NCBI GenBank assembly: GCA_001770415.1
Contig: MEQX01000016.1
Coordinates: 1 to 64,000 of the forward strand
Direction of reading: 5' to 3'
Length of the DNA: 64,000 nt
From: Betaproteobacteria bacterium RIFCSPLOWO2_02_FULL_63_19
GTDB lineage: Bacteria > Pseudomonadota > Gammaproteobacteria > Burkholderiales > SG8-39
A program made the translations under genes and the position numbers. The notes beneath the pieces are model-generated. The model ran no database searches, was not told the DNA's origin, and worked only from the letters and a program-made list of their open reading frames with translations. Every line of letters starts with the position of its first letter. The first letter of the stretch is position 1. Positions 7,987 to 20,401 of the stretch are shown piece after piece.

Positions 7987-10020
7987 TCAGCGCACGGCGG
8001 TCTGCGCCGATTGCGGCTGTGTTTCAATGCGTAGCGCACTCTTTTCCATGCGCCGGCGTTGTTCGGCCCAAAGAGTTTCGAGTGCGGCGACGTCACATGC
8101 CCGGTCTTCACTGCGTCGCTTTTCCATGGCGCGCCAAAGTCGGTTTCGCACTTCGTAGCGCATCGGTTGCGGGAGGCCGAACAAGATATCCACCATCGCC
8201 CGGCTCACCTCGGGGTTCCAGACGCGCTCGTATTCCTCGCGCGCCGCGCCCAGTGTGTAAAGCGCCGGAAGCTCCGCGGTCCGACGCGACTTACGCAGCC
8301 TTGCCGTGGCTACCTCGTCCAACTGCCCGTTTCTTGTCACCACGCCGTAGTCGCGCTCGGCGCCGGCCGCGGTGACGAAGCCGTTAAGTACGTCGTCGAG
8401 GACTTTCGTCGCATCGCGCTCAAGCGGGTCTCCGTAACCTCCGCCGCCGGCGGTCGATAGACGAATTACGTCGCCTACCGATGCGCGCAGCGCATCGGCC
8501 TTGTGCACCTGTTCGAAATGATCGTCGCCGGCGCGCTTGACCTCGATGCGCCCGAACGCGCCGCAGGCTCCGCCATGCAACCCCCACGGCTGGAACCGCA
8601 GTCGTTCCATGCCTCGGGCGATAATGACGCAATCCGGCGCAAGGACCTCGAACTCGAACACCACGCCGCAGCCGCCGCGGAACTTGCCCGCGCCGGCGGA
8701 GTCCGGCCGCAGTCCATAGACAAATACGCGCGTGGAAGACTTGCTTTCGACCGTTTCGAGCGGACTGTTGCGCAGATTGGCCAGATCGACGACGTCGCGC
8801 GCATGCAGGCCGTCGGCCTGTGAGCCGCCGCCTGTGCCGCCCGAGAGCGGCTCGAGCACGTTGACCTCGATGCCGCGCCCGGTCGCGCTCGGTTCGGCGA
8901 ATACCACGGGCACGATGGTTCCGGAACCAGCTGCAGGAACGACATCCGGAAGAGCTTGCGCGAGCGCCCCCATCACCGCGTCCTGAAGGCGCACCCCCAT
9001 GGTTGTCCGCAGGCCGATCGCCGCGGGGAAGACGCAATTGACGACCGATCCTGCCGGAGCGGTCACTGAGACCGGCCGCATCATCCCGGAATTGAGCGGG
9101 ATGCCCGGGTCCATGGTGGCAAACAACGACATCAGCTTGTAGATCAGCCAGGGATGCGGCTTACCCGCGCTGTACAGGTTGAACGCCGCCTTCAACTGCG
9201 GGTCGGTGCCGGTGAAATCCAGGTGCATCGATTCGCTTTCGACCGTCACGGCAACCTGCAAGCGCACGGGGACCTCGCTGGCGACGTCGTCATCGAGGTA
9301 GTCGTGGAAGTGGTAGGTTCCGGGCCGGATGCTTCGGATCTGCTTGCGCACGCGGTCTTCACTGTAGTCAAGGCAGTCTCGCATGGCCGAGAGAAACGTG
9401 TCGCTGCCGTAGCGTTCGATCAATTCGTGCACACGGCGTTCGCCAACCCGCAGCGCCGTGATCATGGCGCGCAGGTCGCCCCAGTTGTCGGCCGGGACAC
9501 GAACGTTGTTCATCATCAGCTTGAGCACGTCCTCGTTCAGCACGTCCTTCTTGTAGAGCTTGATCGGCGGAATCCGGATACCTTCCTGGAATACCTCGTA
9601 GTTTGCCGGGGTGAGGCTACCCGCCACATTGCCGCCGACGTCGGTCGAATGAACATAGGCGAAAGTGAAACACACCAGCCTGCCGTCGTGAAAGACCGGC
9701 CGGAATACGTTCACGTCCGGCAGATGCGACGACATGGCACCCGACGTGTACGGATCGTTGGTCACGACGATATCCCCCTCGTCGTAGTGATCGAATGCAC
9801 CGAACGCATCCGACATGTCCAGATTGACGAAGGTGGTAATACCTATGCCGAGGGGATAACCGAAGATTTCCCCTTCAGGCGTCACCAGCGCCACGCCCAG
9901 GTCAGCGGTCTCGTTGACGAAGGCGGTGTACCCGGTACGCTGAACTGAATAACCCATCTCCTCCGCGACCGATCGGAAACGTTGCATCAGCATCTCGAGG
10001 ATGACCGGATTCGTGCGCAT
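7987..10020 (-). CDS. hyuB: Hydantoinase B / oxoprolinase beta-like subunit
   Basis: 677 residues of the HyuB family, which with HyuA forms ATP-dependent amidohydrolases (N-methylhydantoinase, 5-oxoprolinase) or, in related enzymes, acetone/acetophenone carboxylases. Typical segments are 'MRTNPVILEMLMQRFRSVAE' at the N-terminus, 'GDIVVTNDPYTSGAMSSHLPD' (a conserved NDPY motif), and 'STAGGGGYGDPLERD' near the C-terminus. A GGAGGAA ribosome-binding site lies inside the hyuA 3' end, and only 3 nt separate the hyuA stop from this ATG, so the two are co-translated. The substrate is not assignable. Confidence 0.9.
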   Translation of the reverse strand: MRTNPVILEMLMQRFRSVAEEMGYSVQRTGYTAFVNETADLGVALVTPEGEIFGYPLGIGITTFVNLDMSDAFGAFDHYDEGDIVVTNDPYTSGAMSSHLPDVNVFRPVFHDGRLVCFTFAYVHSTDVGGNVAGSLTPANYEVFQEGIRIPPIKLYKKDVLNEDVLKLMMNNVRVPADNWGDLRAMITALRVGERRVHELIERYGSDTFLSAMRDCLDYSEDRVRKQIRSIRPGTYHFHDYLDDDVASEVPVRLQVAVTVESESMHLDFTGTDPQLKAAFNLYSAGKPHPWLIYKLMSLFATMDPGIPLNSGMMRPVSVTAPAGSVVNCVFPAAIGLRTTMGVRLQDAVMGALAQALPDVVPAAGSGTIVPVVFAEPSATGRGIEVNVLEPLSGGTGGGSQADGLHARDVVDLANLRNSPLETVESKSSTRVFVYGLRPDSAGAGKFRGGCGVVFEFEVLAPDCVIIARGMERLRFQPWGLHGGACGAFGRIEVKRAGDDHFEQVHKADALRASVGDVIRLSTAGGGGYGDPLERDATKVLDDVLNGFVTAAGAERDYGVVTRNGQLDEVATARLRKSRRTAELPALYTLGAAREEYERVWNPEVSRAMVDILFGLPQPMRYEVRNRLWRAMEKRRSEDRACDVAALETLWAEQRRRMEKSALRIETQPQSAQTAVR

Positions 10021-10023
10021 GGT

Positions 10024-12075
10024 TCAATTCCTCCGGGTAAGCATGAGCACGCCATGCTCGTCGGTAACGGCGACAAAGCCGGGCGCGACCACCGTCGTGG
10101 TGTCAAATTGTTCGATGATGCTGGGGCCCTCCACCTGGTGCCCCGCGGCAAGGTGTGAGCGCTCGTACAGTTGCGCCAGGTGTCGTTTGCCGCGATACCA
10201 GATCTCGCGCGTGCCCTTCGAAATCGGCGTCCCCTCGGACGGCCGCAGAACCTGGAGTGCGAGCGGCGGTGTCCTGCCGGTGATGCGCACGCGCAGGTTT
10301 ACCAGATCAATGCGCGCGCTTCGGTCGCTGTTGCGGTACAGGGCTTCGTAAGTGTCGTGGAATTTCCCTGCGATTCGTTCGATCGCGAGTGTCTCAGGAT
10401 CTTCAGGCAGTTCTACCTCGATATCGAAGGCTTGACCGTAGTAACGGGCGTCAACCGAACGTCGGATGATCACGTCGTCTATTACAGGGTTCTCACCGGC
10501 GAGCCAGGCGCGGCCGGCGGACTCGAGCTCGGCAAAGCCGTCTCGGATCGCTTCAGCGGGAGTCTGAGCAAGGTCGCCGCGCAGGCTCTTGATGTAGTCG
10601 TTCTTCACGTCCGCGATGGCCGCCCCGAGGGCACATATCGTGCCCGGCGATGGCGGGATGATGATGCGTGGAATGATGATTTCCTCGGCGAGCAGGCAGG
10701 CGTGCGTGGCTCCGGCGCCGCCAAAGGGAATGAGTCCGAAATCGCGCGGATCCACGCCGCGCTTGGTCATCATCGGCAGCAATGCGGTGATCATGTTCGC
10801 CGTGGCGATATCGAGGATTGCTTCGGCCGCCTCCTGCAGGCTTACGTTGAGCTGCGCCGCGACTGTGCCGATGGCTTTCTCCGCGAGGCGGCGATCGAGC
10901 GTCATCGCACCGCCGACAAAATTGTCCGGGTTGAGGTAGCCGCATACGACATACGCATCGGTCACCGTTGGCTCGGTGCCTCCCTTGCCGTAACACGCCG
11001 GCCCCGGCGCTGCGCCGGCGCTTTTCGGACCGACCTTGAGCAGTCCGATCGGATCGAACCAGGCAATCGAACCGCCGCCCGCACCGACCGCAAACACGTC
11101 CACCGAGGGCATTACCAGGGGGTAGTGCCCGACCTTGGCTTCGGTGGAATGAACCGGCTCACCGTTGCGGATCAGCGAGACGTCGGCACTCGTGCCGCCG
11201 ATATCTATGGTTACCGCCTCGCGCACGCCGCACAGGCGGGCAATGTAGGCCGCTCCGACTACGCCGGAGGCGGGACCCGACAGCAAGGTTCTTACCGGCT
11301 TGTCCTCCGCCGTTGACGCCGACATCACGCCGCCATTGGATTGCGTAATGTAGAGCTTGGTGTGCATGCCGATCGCCGCTGCGTCTCGTTGCAGGGCGCG
11401 CAGATAACGCGACATGATGGGCTGCACATAGGCATTGAGGACTGCCACCATCGCACGCTCGTACTCGCGGATCTCCGGCCACAGTTCGGTAGAAATCGAG
11501 ATGTGCCGTCCCGGGAACAATTCCGCCAGCGTTGCCGCCGCCTGCGTTTCGTGCTCGCGGGCGACATAAGCGTTCAACAAGCAGACCGCGAGGCTTTCGA
11601 CTTGCGACGACTCGAGGGACTGCAGCCGCGTGCGCAGGACCGTGATGTCGAGAGGTTCTATTTCCAGACCGCTCTTGTCTGTGCGCTCCGGGACCTCGAT
11701 GACGCGACGCCGCGGCAACAAGTCGGGCGGCGAGGCGGCGCGCAGATTGAAATGATCGTGCTTGGCGAGACGCGCGATTTCGAGAATGTCTCGATTCCCC
11801 GCGCTGACGACGAGCACCACGTTCGCGCCACGATGCTCCAGGATGGCATTGAGCGCTATCGTGGTGCCGTGGACGAAGCCATCGATCGCCGCCGGCGTTT
11901 CGCCGAGCTTGTTCATCAACTCGACGGTCCCCTGAGCGACCGCGCGGGAGGGCCCATCGGGCGTGCTGGGCACTTTGTGCGTATAAATGCCGCGCCCGCC
12001 GCGTTCAATCAGGGTCAGATCAGTGAACGTGCCACCGATGTCGATGCCAAGCTTGTAGCACCGCGCTTCAGTCAT
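10024..12075 (-). CDS. hyuA: Hydantoinase A / oxoprolinase alpha-like subunit
   Basis: 683 residues with the acetate/sugar-kinase/Hsp70-like ATPase fold of HyuA: 'KLGIDIGGTFTDLTLIE' at residues 8-24 (phosphate-1 loop), 'FVHGTTIALNAILEH', 'VTIDIGGTSADVSLI' (second phosphate motif) and 'FGGAGATHACLLAEE'. It supplies ATP-dependent activation of the substrate in the HyuA-HyuB complex. First gene of the minus-strand hyuA-hyuB-ALDH operon. The length and motifs fit the N-methylhydantoinase A/oxoprolinase group rather than an acetone carboxylase, which would normally also have a small gamma subunit; none is seen here. Confidence 0.9.
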   Translation of the reverse strand: MTEARCYKLGIDIGGTFTDLTLIERGGRGIYTHKVPSTPDGPSRAVAQGTVELMNKLGETPAAIDGFVHGTTIALNAILEHRGANVVLVVSAGNRDILEIARLAKHDHFNLRAASPPDLLPRRRVIEVPERTDKSGLEIEPLDITVLRTRLQSLESSQVESLAVCLLNAYVAREHETQAAATLAELFPGRHISISTELWPEIREYERAMVAVLNAYVQPIMSRYLRALQRDAAAIGMHTKLYITQSNGGVMSASTAEDKPVRTLLSGPASGVVGAAYIARLCGVREAVTIDIGGTSADVSLIRNGEPVHSTEAKVGHYPLVMPSVDVFAVGAGGGSIAWFDPIGLLKVGPKSAGAAPGPACYGKGGTEPTVTDAYVVCGYLNPDNFVGGAMTLDRRLAEKAIGTVAAQLNVSLQEAAEAILDIATANMITALLPMMTKRGVDPRDFGLIPFGGAGATHACLLAEEIIIPRIIIPPSPGTICALGAAIADVKNDYIKSLRGDLAQTPAEAIRDGFAELESAGRAWLAGENPVIDDVIIRRSVDARYYGQAFDIEVELPEDPETLAIERIAGKFHDTYEALYRNSDRSARIDLVNLRVRITGRTPPLALQVLRPSEGTPISKGTREIWYRGKRHLAQLYERSHLAAGHQVEGPSIIEQFDTTTVVAPGFVAVTDEHGVLMLTRRN

Positions 12076-12321
12076 TCGGGATTCCGCTGCGAGAGGTCCT
12101 GGCCACCGTGCGAGTGTCGAGGCGCTTGCGTCTGGGATTGCCGCGGCCGGTGCTCAGGTTCGCTCGTACAGTCTGCTGCAGTGCGGCTCATCCCGAAAGA
12201 GCGAGCGACGTTACGCGCGGTACGGCAAAATGCGCTGACTTGAGGCGCGTCGCATTCCTAGTCGAGATAATTTGTCTGGCGGGCGCTTGTTCGCGCCCGC
12301 AGAGCCCTATACAACGGCCGC

Positions 12322-12990
12322 TCAGCCCAATTGCTTGCGGAGGAACTCGAGAGTCCGCTCGCGGGCGAGCTTGGCCGATTCGGCGTGGAAGCTTCCGCGC
12401 TGATCGCAGTTGAAGCCGTGGCCTGCATCGTAGAAATGCGAAATCGCCTCGGGGTGCGCCGCTGCGACCTTCTTCGCCGCTTCCAGCGGAATGGAGTGAT
12501 CCTTCTCCCCCCAGTGGAACATCACCGCGCATTTTGGCTGCTCGTCGATCTGATTGGGGATGCCGCCGCCGTAATAAGGCACTGCGCAGGCAAGGCCGGG
12601 CACCCGTGAAGCGGCCATCCAGGTGGCCGCACCGCCAAAGCAGTAGCCGACAATTCCGACTTTTCCCGCCGCCTTCGCGCTATCGACCGCGGCGGCGATG
12701 TCGGCCAGCGTGTTTTCCCACTTCAGGCCCATCATGATCGCGACACCTGCGTCGATGTCGGGCTGCGTGTAGCCAGTTTCGTAGTTGCGCTTGGTACGGT
12801 CGAACAGCGCCGGCGCAACCACCAGGTACCCGTCTGCCGCGTAACCGTCGGCGACTGCGCGGATGTGGCTGTTGACCCCGAATATTTCCTGTATGAGCAC
12901 CAGTCCACCGCGCGGCTTACCCGCAGGTTCGCAACGATACGCGCCGAGAGCATGGCCGTCGGCGGCTTTCAATTCGATCATGGTTCCCAT
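12322..12990 (-). CDS. Dienelactone hydrolase family protein
   Basis: 222 residues, alpha/beta hydrolase fold. The residues of a dienelactone-hydrolase active site are visible: Glu35 in 'LIQEIFGVN', nucleophile Cys117 in 'GYCFGGAA', Asp164 in 'GEKDHSIP' and His191 in 'AGHGFNC'. Such enzymes hydrolyse dienelactones of the modified ortho-cleavage pathway or related enol-lactones and esters. There are no chlorocatechol genes beside it, so the true substrate is open. It stands alone on the minus strand, 246 bp downstream of hyuA's start, with no obvious partner. Confidence 0.9.
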   Translation of the reverse strand: MGTMIELKAADGHALGAYRCEPAGKPRGGLVLIQEIFGVNSHIRAVADGYAADGYLVVAPALFDRTKRNYETGYTQPDIDAGVAIMMGLKWENTLADIAAAVDSAKAAGKVGIVGYCFGGAATWMAASRVPGLACAVPYYGGGIPNQIDEQPKCAVMFHWGEKDHSIPLEAAKKVAAAHPEAISHFYDAGHGFNCDQRGSFHAESAKLARERTLEFLRKQLG

Positions 12991-13207
12991 GGGCTGATCC
13001 TTCCAGAATTATGAAAAGTGAACAGAAAGGAGCCCAATTCTAACCAATTGGCGGGCCCGCGTGTCCTTATATCGATTCCGATGTTCGCCAGCGGACGTCG
13101 AGTAGGCATAATGCCGAAGGTCGGTGGAGCCGACTTCGAATTCATGACCCGAGTATCCAGCACTCGCCATAGCGGGGGTGGCCGAATCAACTGACAGGGA
13201 CCCGCAA

Positions 13208-13425
13208 ATGTAACGTTGCCGCTTAGAGGACTATCGCGTGGGCATAGTTCGGCAGGATCATGTTCTTGACGTGACGGCCGCGCTGGAAGCGATTCCGGTA
13301 CAACGCATCATCATAACCGGCACGCCGCCGGCGTGCGTCCGGTCAAACCGGGGGACGTGCTCACCGCCGAGATTCAAGCCGTAGGTCGTTTCGACATCAG
13401 GGTCGCCTCTGAGTATGCGGGCTGA
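13208..13425 (+). pseudogene. Collapsed fumarylacetoacetate-hydrolase-family gene remnant
   Basis: The reading frame opens with ATG 13208 after an AGGGA ribosome-binding site, but codon 2 is TAA. The same frame then reads 'YRVGIVRQDHVLDVTAALEA', which resembles the N-terminus of FAH-family enzymes, and runs into 'IIITGTP'. A one-base slip leads into 'AGVRPVKPGDVLTAEIQAVG', the C-terminal signature of the family, ending at TGA 13423-13425. The roughly 200 codons that should lie between are missing. So both ends of an FAH-family hydrolase/isomerase gene survive around a large internal deletion, with a nonsense change and a frameshift. Confidence 0.7.
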
Positions 13426-13647
13426 TACACGACCAGACCGAGGGTAGCCTTCCGCCAGGGGTGATGAGGTACGCCGACGAGCGCTTCGCGCCTTATCTTC
13501 TCGCGCATCGATTCGCATTTTGCCGTTGGCTTCGTTTTCCGGGGGACTCGCGTGTAAGCCAGGTTGGCGCGGGCTCCCGCGCGCACTCCCGGGTCCCCGC
13601 AAGGGATGCCTGCGGTTCTAATGCGGCACCGCTTTTCTGCTCCGGGT

Positions 13648-13661
13648 TTGACCGAGGTCAA
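13648..13661. promoter_or_regulatory. FNR/CRP-type palindrome upstream of the atp operon
   Basis: The perfect palindrome TTGACCGAGGTCAA keeps the TTGA-N6-TCAA core recognised by FNR/DNR-type regulators (consensus TTGAT-N4-ATCAA). It lies about 95 bp upstream of the atp -10 box, farther than the usual -41.5 position, so either it serves another transcript or it acts at a distance. Identification is from the motif only. Confidence 0.4.
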
Positions 13662-13731
13662 CAAGCATATCGGACTGTCTGGGTGCGGCCGACTGTGTTG
13701 CATGTTGCTGCGCAATGAGCGCCCTTTAAGC

Positions 13732-13761
13732 TTGTATTTTCACGGGAATCTCCCTTATAAT
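13732..13761 (+). promoter_or_regulatory. Putative sigma70 promoter of the atp operon
   Basis: A perfect -10 box TATAAT at 13756-13761 is preceded, with an 18-nt spacer, by TTGTAT at 13732-13737 as a weak -35. Transcription would begin near 13768, just before atpI. This also argues that atpI starts at GTG 13793 rather than TTG 13772, which would be almost leaderless. Confidence 0.6.
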
Positions 13762-13792
13762 CGGAGCCCTTTTGGGCCAGGGCTACCATGGC

Positions 13793-14170
13793 GTGACGCC
13801 GCTCGAAAGTGCGACTCAAGTCTGGCGGCAGGCAGCGCGAGTGCTGCTCCTGCAGGTCGTTCTGGCGATGGCGGCGGCGGCGGTTTCAGTGTTCGTCTGG
13901 AATCTGGTCGCCGGTGTCTGGGCGCTGGTCGGAGGCGCGGTGTGCGTGCTGCCTTCCGCGTTGTTTGCGTTCAAGTTGTCGCGGGCGGCGTCGCATTCGG
14001 GCCAGGCCTTCGGAATCGCCCTGATTTTGGGCGAATTGATCAAAGTCGTGCTGGTGGTGGCGCTGTTCGCGTTGGTGTACTCCGGCTTTGGAGGGCTGAA
14101 CGCTGCAGCGATGGTGTTTGGTTTCATTTCCGCGGTACAGGGATATTTTTTGGCTTTTCTGGTTTTCTGA
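13793..14170 (+). CDS. atpI: ATP synthase subunit I
   Basis: 125-residue small hydrophobic protein with about four membrane helices ('[20 protein letters not shown]', '[18 protein letters not shown]', '[20 protein letters not shown]', '[20 protein letters not shown]'). AtpI assists assembly of the c-ring in the inner membrane. The GTG start at 13793 was chosen because the promoter lies just upstream; TTG 13772 would add seven residues. First gene of the atp operon, 14 nt before atpB. Confidence 0.85.
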   Translation: MTPLESATQVWRQAARVLLLQVVLAMAAAAVSVFVWNLVAGVWALVGGAVCVLPSALFAFKLSRAASHSGQAFGIALILGELIKVVLVVALFALVYSGFGGLNAAAMVFGFISAVQGYFLAFLVF

Positions 14171-14184
14171 CTCAGTCGACATCT

Positions 14185-15018
14185 ATGGCTTCGCCCGAAC
14201 ACGCCCCGAACGCATCCGAGTACATCACCCATCACCTTACGCACCTGAACACCAAGGCGCAGGGTTTCATCGTCGACATGTCGGTGCTGAACATCGACAC
14301 ATTGTTCTGGTCGCTCGCGATGGGATTCATCACCTGTTTTGTCCTGTGGCGCGTTGCGCAGCGCGCGACCGCCGGGGTGCCTGGGCGGTTCCAGGCGGCC
14401 ATCGAGATGCTGGTCGAGATGGTCAACGATCAGGCCAAGGCTATCGTGCACAGCGCCGAGTCGCGCCTGTTCGTCGCGCCGCTCGCGCTGACCGTGTTTC
14501 TTTGGATTACGCTGATGAACGCCCTCGACCTGCTACCGGTCGACCTGCCGCACAAGATCTTCGCCTGGACAGGCTTGGACAGCTTCATTCGTTACAACCG
14601 CATCGTGCCGACAGCGGATCTGAACGGCACGTTCGGCATGTCGCTCGGCGTGTTCGTGCTGATGATCTACTACAACATCAAGATCAAGCATCTGGGCGGA
14701 TTCATTCACGAGCTGTTCTGCGCGCCGTTCGGAAACAAGATCTGGCTCTACCCGTTCAATCTGCTGCTCAATCTGATCGAATTCATAGCAAAGACGGTCT
14801 CGCTCGCGATGCGGCTGTTCGGCAACATGTACGCGGGCGAGTTGCTGTTCATGCTGATCGCGCTGTTGGGCGCCACCGCCACTTGGTGGGGCTTCGGCAT
14901 GCACCTTGTGGCCGGCGCGGCATGGGCGATCTTCCACATTCTGATCATCCTGTTGCAGGCGTTCATCTTCATGATGCTGACGCTGGTCTATATCGGCCAG
15001 GCGCATGAAGGCCATTGA
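14185..15018 (+). CDS. atpB: F1Fo ATP synthase subunit a
   Basis: 277-residue membrane subunit forming the proton half-channels of Fo. The essential arginine lies in '[20 protein letters not shown]', the family signature, and the last helix region is '[21 protein letters not shown]'. The N-terminus '[14 protein letters not shown]' is typical of betaproteobacterial AtpB. ATG at 14185 is preceded by a short spacer after atpI. It works with the c-ring and b-subunits encoded next in the operon. Confidence 0.97.
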   Translation: MASPEHAPNASEYITHHLTHLNTKAQGFIVDMSVLNIDTLFWSLAMGFITCFVLWRVAQRATAGVPGRFQAAIEMLVEMVNDQAKAIVHSAESRLFVAPLALTVFLWITLMNALDLLPVDLPHKIFAWTGLDSFIRYNRIVPTADLNGTFGMSLGVFVLMIYYNIKIKHLGGFIHELFCAPFGNKIWLYPFNLLLNLIEFIAKTVSLAMRLFGNMYAGELLFMLIALLGATATWWGFGMHLVAGAAWAIFHILIILLQAFIFMMLTLVYIGQAHEGH

Positions 15019-15052
15019 TTCACCGAAATCCGTTATTCACCATCAACGCTGA

Positions 15053-15307
<255 letters not shown>

Positions 15308-15385
15308 GTCGGACCGGAGCGGACCCGGGTTCGTGGCCGCACCGGCTCCGGCCCACGTAACGTCTACCTCGCGGAGGCACCTATT

Positions 15386-15859
15386 GTGAACTTGAACGCC
15401 ACTTTCGTCGCGCAGATGCTCGTGTTCTTCATTCTTGGCTGGTTCACGATGAAATTCATCTGGCCGCCGTTGATGAAAGCGCTGGACGAGCGCGCGAAAA
15501 AGATCGCCGACGGCCTGGCTGCGGCCGAAAAAGGCAACGCGGCGCTGAAGGACGCCCTGGTGCGTTTCCAGAAGCTGGAAGCCGAAGCGCGTATTCGTGC
15601 TCAGGAAATCGTCTCGCAGAACGAAAAGCGCGGCCTCGAAATCGTCGAAGGAGCGAAGGCCGCCGCCAAGGCCGAGGGCGATCGGCTGATCGCCGCCGCC
15701 AAGGCCGAAATTGAAAGCGAGATGCAGCGGGCCAAGGATGCCTTGCGCAGCCAGGTGGCCCTGCTGGCGGTCGCCGGCGCAGAGAAAATACTGCGCCGCG
15801 AGGTGAATGCGCAGGTTCACGCGGACCTGCTCGCTCAGCTCCAGCAGGAACTGCGCTAG
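15386..15859 (+). CDS. atpF: F1Fo ATP synthase subunit b
   Basis: 157 residues: one N-terminal membrane helix ('[20 protein letters not shown]') followed by a long charged, alanine-rich coiled coil that forms the peripheral stalk. GTG start at 15386 with GGAGG about 9 nt upstream; the first residues [10 protein letters not shown] match other betaproteobacterial AtpF proteins. Followed by atpH after 4 nt. Confidence 0.97.
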   Translation: MNLNATFVAQMLVFFILGWFTMKFIWPPLMKALDERAKKIADGLAAAEKGNAALKDALVRFQKLEAEARIRAQEIVSQNEKRGLEIVEGAKAAAKAEGDRLIAAAKAEIESEMQRAKDALRSQVALLAVAGAEKILRREVNAQVHADLLAQLQQELR

Positions 15860-15863
15860 GTCC

Positions 15864-16400
15864 ATGGCTGAATCGATCACCATCGCTCGGCCCTATGCGG
15901 AAGCGGTGTTCGCGCTCGCCGACGGCACGGGCGATCTGGAAAAGTGGTCGCAGGCCCTCGAAGGCATGGCCGCAATCGCCAACAACCCGGACATGCTCGA
16001 TGCGATGGTCAACCCGCGCCTGACCGCGCATCAGCTCTACGGAATGTTCGCCTCGCTCGTCGGCGATGCGATGTTCGCCGAAAGTCAGAACCTGGTTCGC
16101 GTCTTGATCGAGAACCGGCGCTTGTCGCTCATGCCCGAAATCCGGAAACTGTTCGAGGAGCTGAAGAACCAGCGCGAGGGCATGGTCGAGGCGCGGATCA
16201 CGTCGGCATTTGCGCTCGAAGCTGAAGCGCTCGCGGGTCTGGTGGCGGATCTGGAACAGCGCTTCAAGCGCAGAATTCAACCGGTGGTCGCGGTGGACGC
16301 GGAGCTGATTGGCGGCGTCTGCGTTCAGGTAGGCGACGAGGTGATAGACGGCTCGGTCCGCGGCAAACTCGCCTCGATGCTCGCAGCCCTGAAGAGCTAA
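15864..16400 (+). CDS. atpH: F1Fo ATP synthase subunit delta
   Basis: 178 residues. N-terminal helical domain 'ESITIARPYAEAVFALADG' binds the top of the alpha subunits; the C-terminal segment 'LIGGVCVQVGDEVIDGSVRGKL' is the OSCP/delta signature. It links F1 to the peripheral stalk. ATG 15864 lies 4 nt after the atpF stop, indicating tight coupling. Confidence 0.97.
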   Translation: MAESITIARPYAEAVFALADGTGDLEKWSQALEGMAAIANNPDMLDAMVNPRLTAHQLYGMFASLVGDAMFAESQNLVRVLIENRRLSLMPEIRKLFEELKNQREGMVEARITSAFALEAEALAGLVADLEQRFKRRIQPVVAVDAELIGGVCVQVGDEVIDGSVRGKLASMLAALKS

Positions 16401-16425
16401 CAGGTTAAAAATTTAGGAAATTACC

Positions 16426-17970
16426 ATGCAACAGCTCAAACCTTCCGAAATCAGCGATCTGATCAAGAGCAAGATCCAGAGCATGGCGCTCGCGGCCGAC
16501 GTCCGGACGCAGGGAACGGTAGTGTCGGTCACCGACGGCATCTGCCGCGTCCACGGTCTTTCCGACGTCATGGCGGGCGAGATGCTGGAGTTCCCGAAGA
16601 ACACGTTTGGACTCGCACTCAACCTGGAACGCGACTCGGTTGGCGCCGTGGTTCTGGGCGACTACGAGCACATCACCGAGGGCGACACGGTCAAGTGCAC
16701 CGGACGCATTCTGGAAGTGCCGGTCGGAGAAGCACTGATTGGCCGGGCGGTTGACGCGCTGGGCAAGCCCATAGACGGCAAGGGTCCCGTCAACGCGAAA
16801 CAGACCGATGTCATCGAGAAGGTCGCTCCGGGCGTGATTTGGCGTCGCTCGGTTTCGACGCCGGTGCAGACGGGTCTGAAAGCGATCGACTCGATGGTTC
16901 CTATCGGGCGCGGCCAGCGTGAGCTGATTATCGGCGACCGTCAGACCGGCAAGACCGCCGTGGCGGTGGACACGATCATCAACCAGAAGGGCAAGGACCT
17001 TATCTGCGTCTACGTCGCGATCGGCCAGAAAGCCTCGACGGTCAAGAACGTGGTGCGCATGCTCGAAGAGCACGGCGCGATGGAATACACGATCGTCGTC
17101 GCGGCCACGGCTTCGGATTCGGCTGCGATGCAGTACATCGCGCCCTACTCCGGATGCACAATGGGCGAATACTTCCGCGACCGCGGCCAGGACGCGCTGA
17201 TCATCTACGACGATTTGACCAAGCAGGCCTGGGCCTACCGGCAGATTTCGCTGCTGCTGCGTCGCCCGCCTGGCCGGGAAGCCTATCCGGGCGACGTGTT
17301 CTACCTGCACAGCCGTCTTCTCGAGCGCGCGGCGCGCGTGACCGAAGAGTACGTCGAACGTTTCACCAAGGGCGAGGTCAAGGGCAAGACCGGCTCGCTC
17401 ACCGCGCTGCCGGTGATCGAGACCCAGGCAGGCGACGTGACCGCGTTCGTGCCCACCAACGTGATCTCCATTACCGATGGGCAGATCTTTCTGGAATCCG
17501 ATCTGTTCAACGCGGGTATCCGTCCCGCCATCAACGCGGGCATCTCGGTATCGCGCGTGGGCGGCGCGGCGCAGACCAAGGTCATCAAGAAGCTGGGCGG
17601 CGGCGTGCGCCTGGCGCTGGCGCAATACCGGGAACTCGCGGCTTTCGCGCAGTTCGCGTCCGACCTCGACGAGGCGACGCGCAAGCAGCTCGAACGCGGC
17701 CGCATGGTCACCGAGCTCATGAAGCAGCCCCAATACCAGCCGTTGCAGGTGTGGGAAATGGCGCTGACGCTGTTCGCGGTCAACGGCGGCTTCTTCGACG
17801 ATATCGACGTGAAGAAGGCTCTCGCGGCCGAGCGCTCGATGCGCGACTTCCTGAAAAGCAATTATGCCGATCTGGTCAACCGGATCGAGAGCACCAAGGA
17901 TCTCGTCAAGGAAGACGAGGCGAAGCTGCTCGATGCGGTCACGGACTGGAAGAAGAATGGGACTTATTGA
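16426..17970 (+). CDS. atpA: F1Fo ATP synthase subunit alpha
   Basis: 514 residues, the usual alpha length. The P-loop GDRQTGKT is at residues 170-177, and the arginine-finger region is '[13 protein letters not shown]'. It contributes the non-catalytic nucleotide sites of the F1 hexamer and the arginine finger acting on the beta sites. An 89-bp gap, without a recognisable gene, follows before atpG. Confidence 0.99.
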   Translation: MQQLKPSEISDLIKSKIQSMALAADVRTQGTVVSVTDGICRVHGLSDVMAGEMLEFPKNTFGLALNLERDSVGAVVLGDYEHITEGDTVKCTGRILEVPVGEALIGRAVDALGKPIDGKGPVNAKQTDVIEKVAPGVIWRRSVSTPVQTGLKAIDSMVPIGRGQRELIIGDRQTGKTAVAVDTIINQKGKDLICVYVAIGQKASTVKNVVRMLEEHGAMEYTIVVAATASDSAAMQYIAPYSGCTMGEYFRDRGQDALIIYDDLTKQAWAYRQISLLLRRPPGREAYPGDVFYLHSRLLERAARVTEEYVERFTKGEVKGKTGSLTALPVIETQAGDVTAFVPTNVISITDGQIFLESDLFNAGIRPAINAGISVSRVGGAAQTKVIKKLGGGVRLALAQYRELAAFAQFASDLDEATRKQLERGRMVTELMKQPQYQPLQVWEMALTLFAVNGGFFDDIDVKKALAAERSMRDFLKSNYADLVNRIESTKDLVKEDEAKLLDAVTDWKKNGTY

Positions 17971-18059
17971 GCGACGTCCTGCGGATGCGGCCATAAAGCC
18001 GCGAATCGGTATGGACCGCCGTTCGGTTTGCCGCAAGTGAGCATGACGGGAAACTAGCA

Positions 18060-20334
<2,275 letters not shown>

Positions 20335-20401
20335 TCATCGGCTCCCGGCGCTCTTTTCCCCGGTGGGGGATCAAGGGCAAGGGCGAGGAGCGAGGGCATA
20401 C

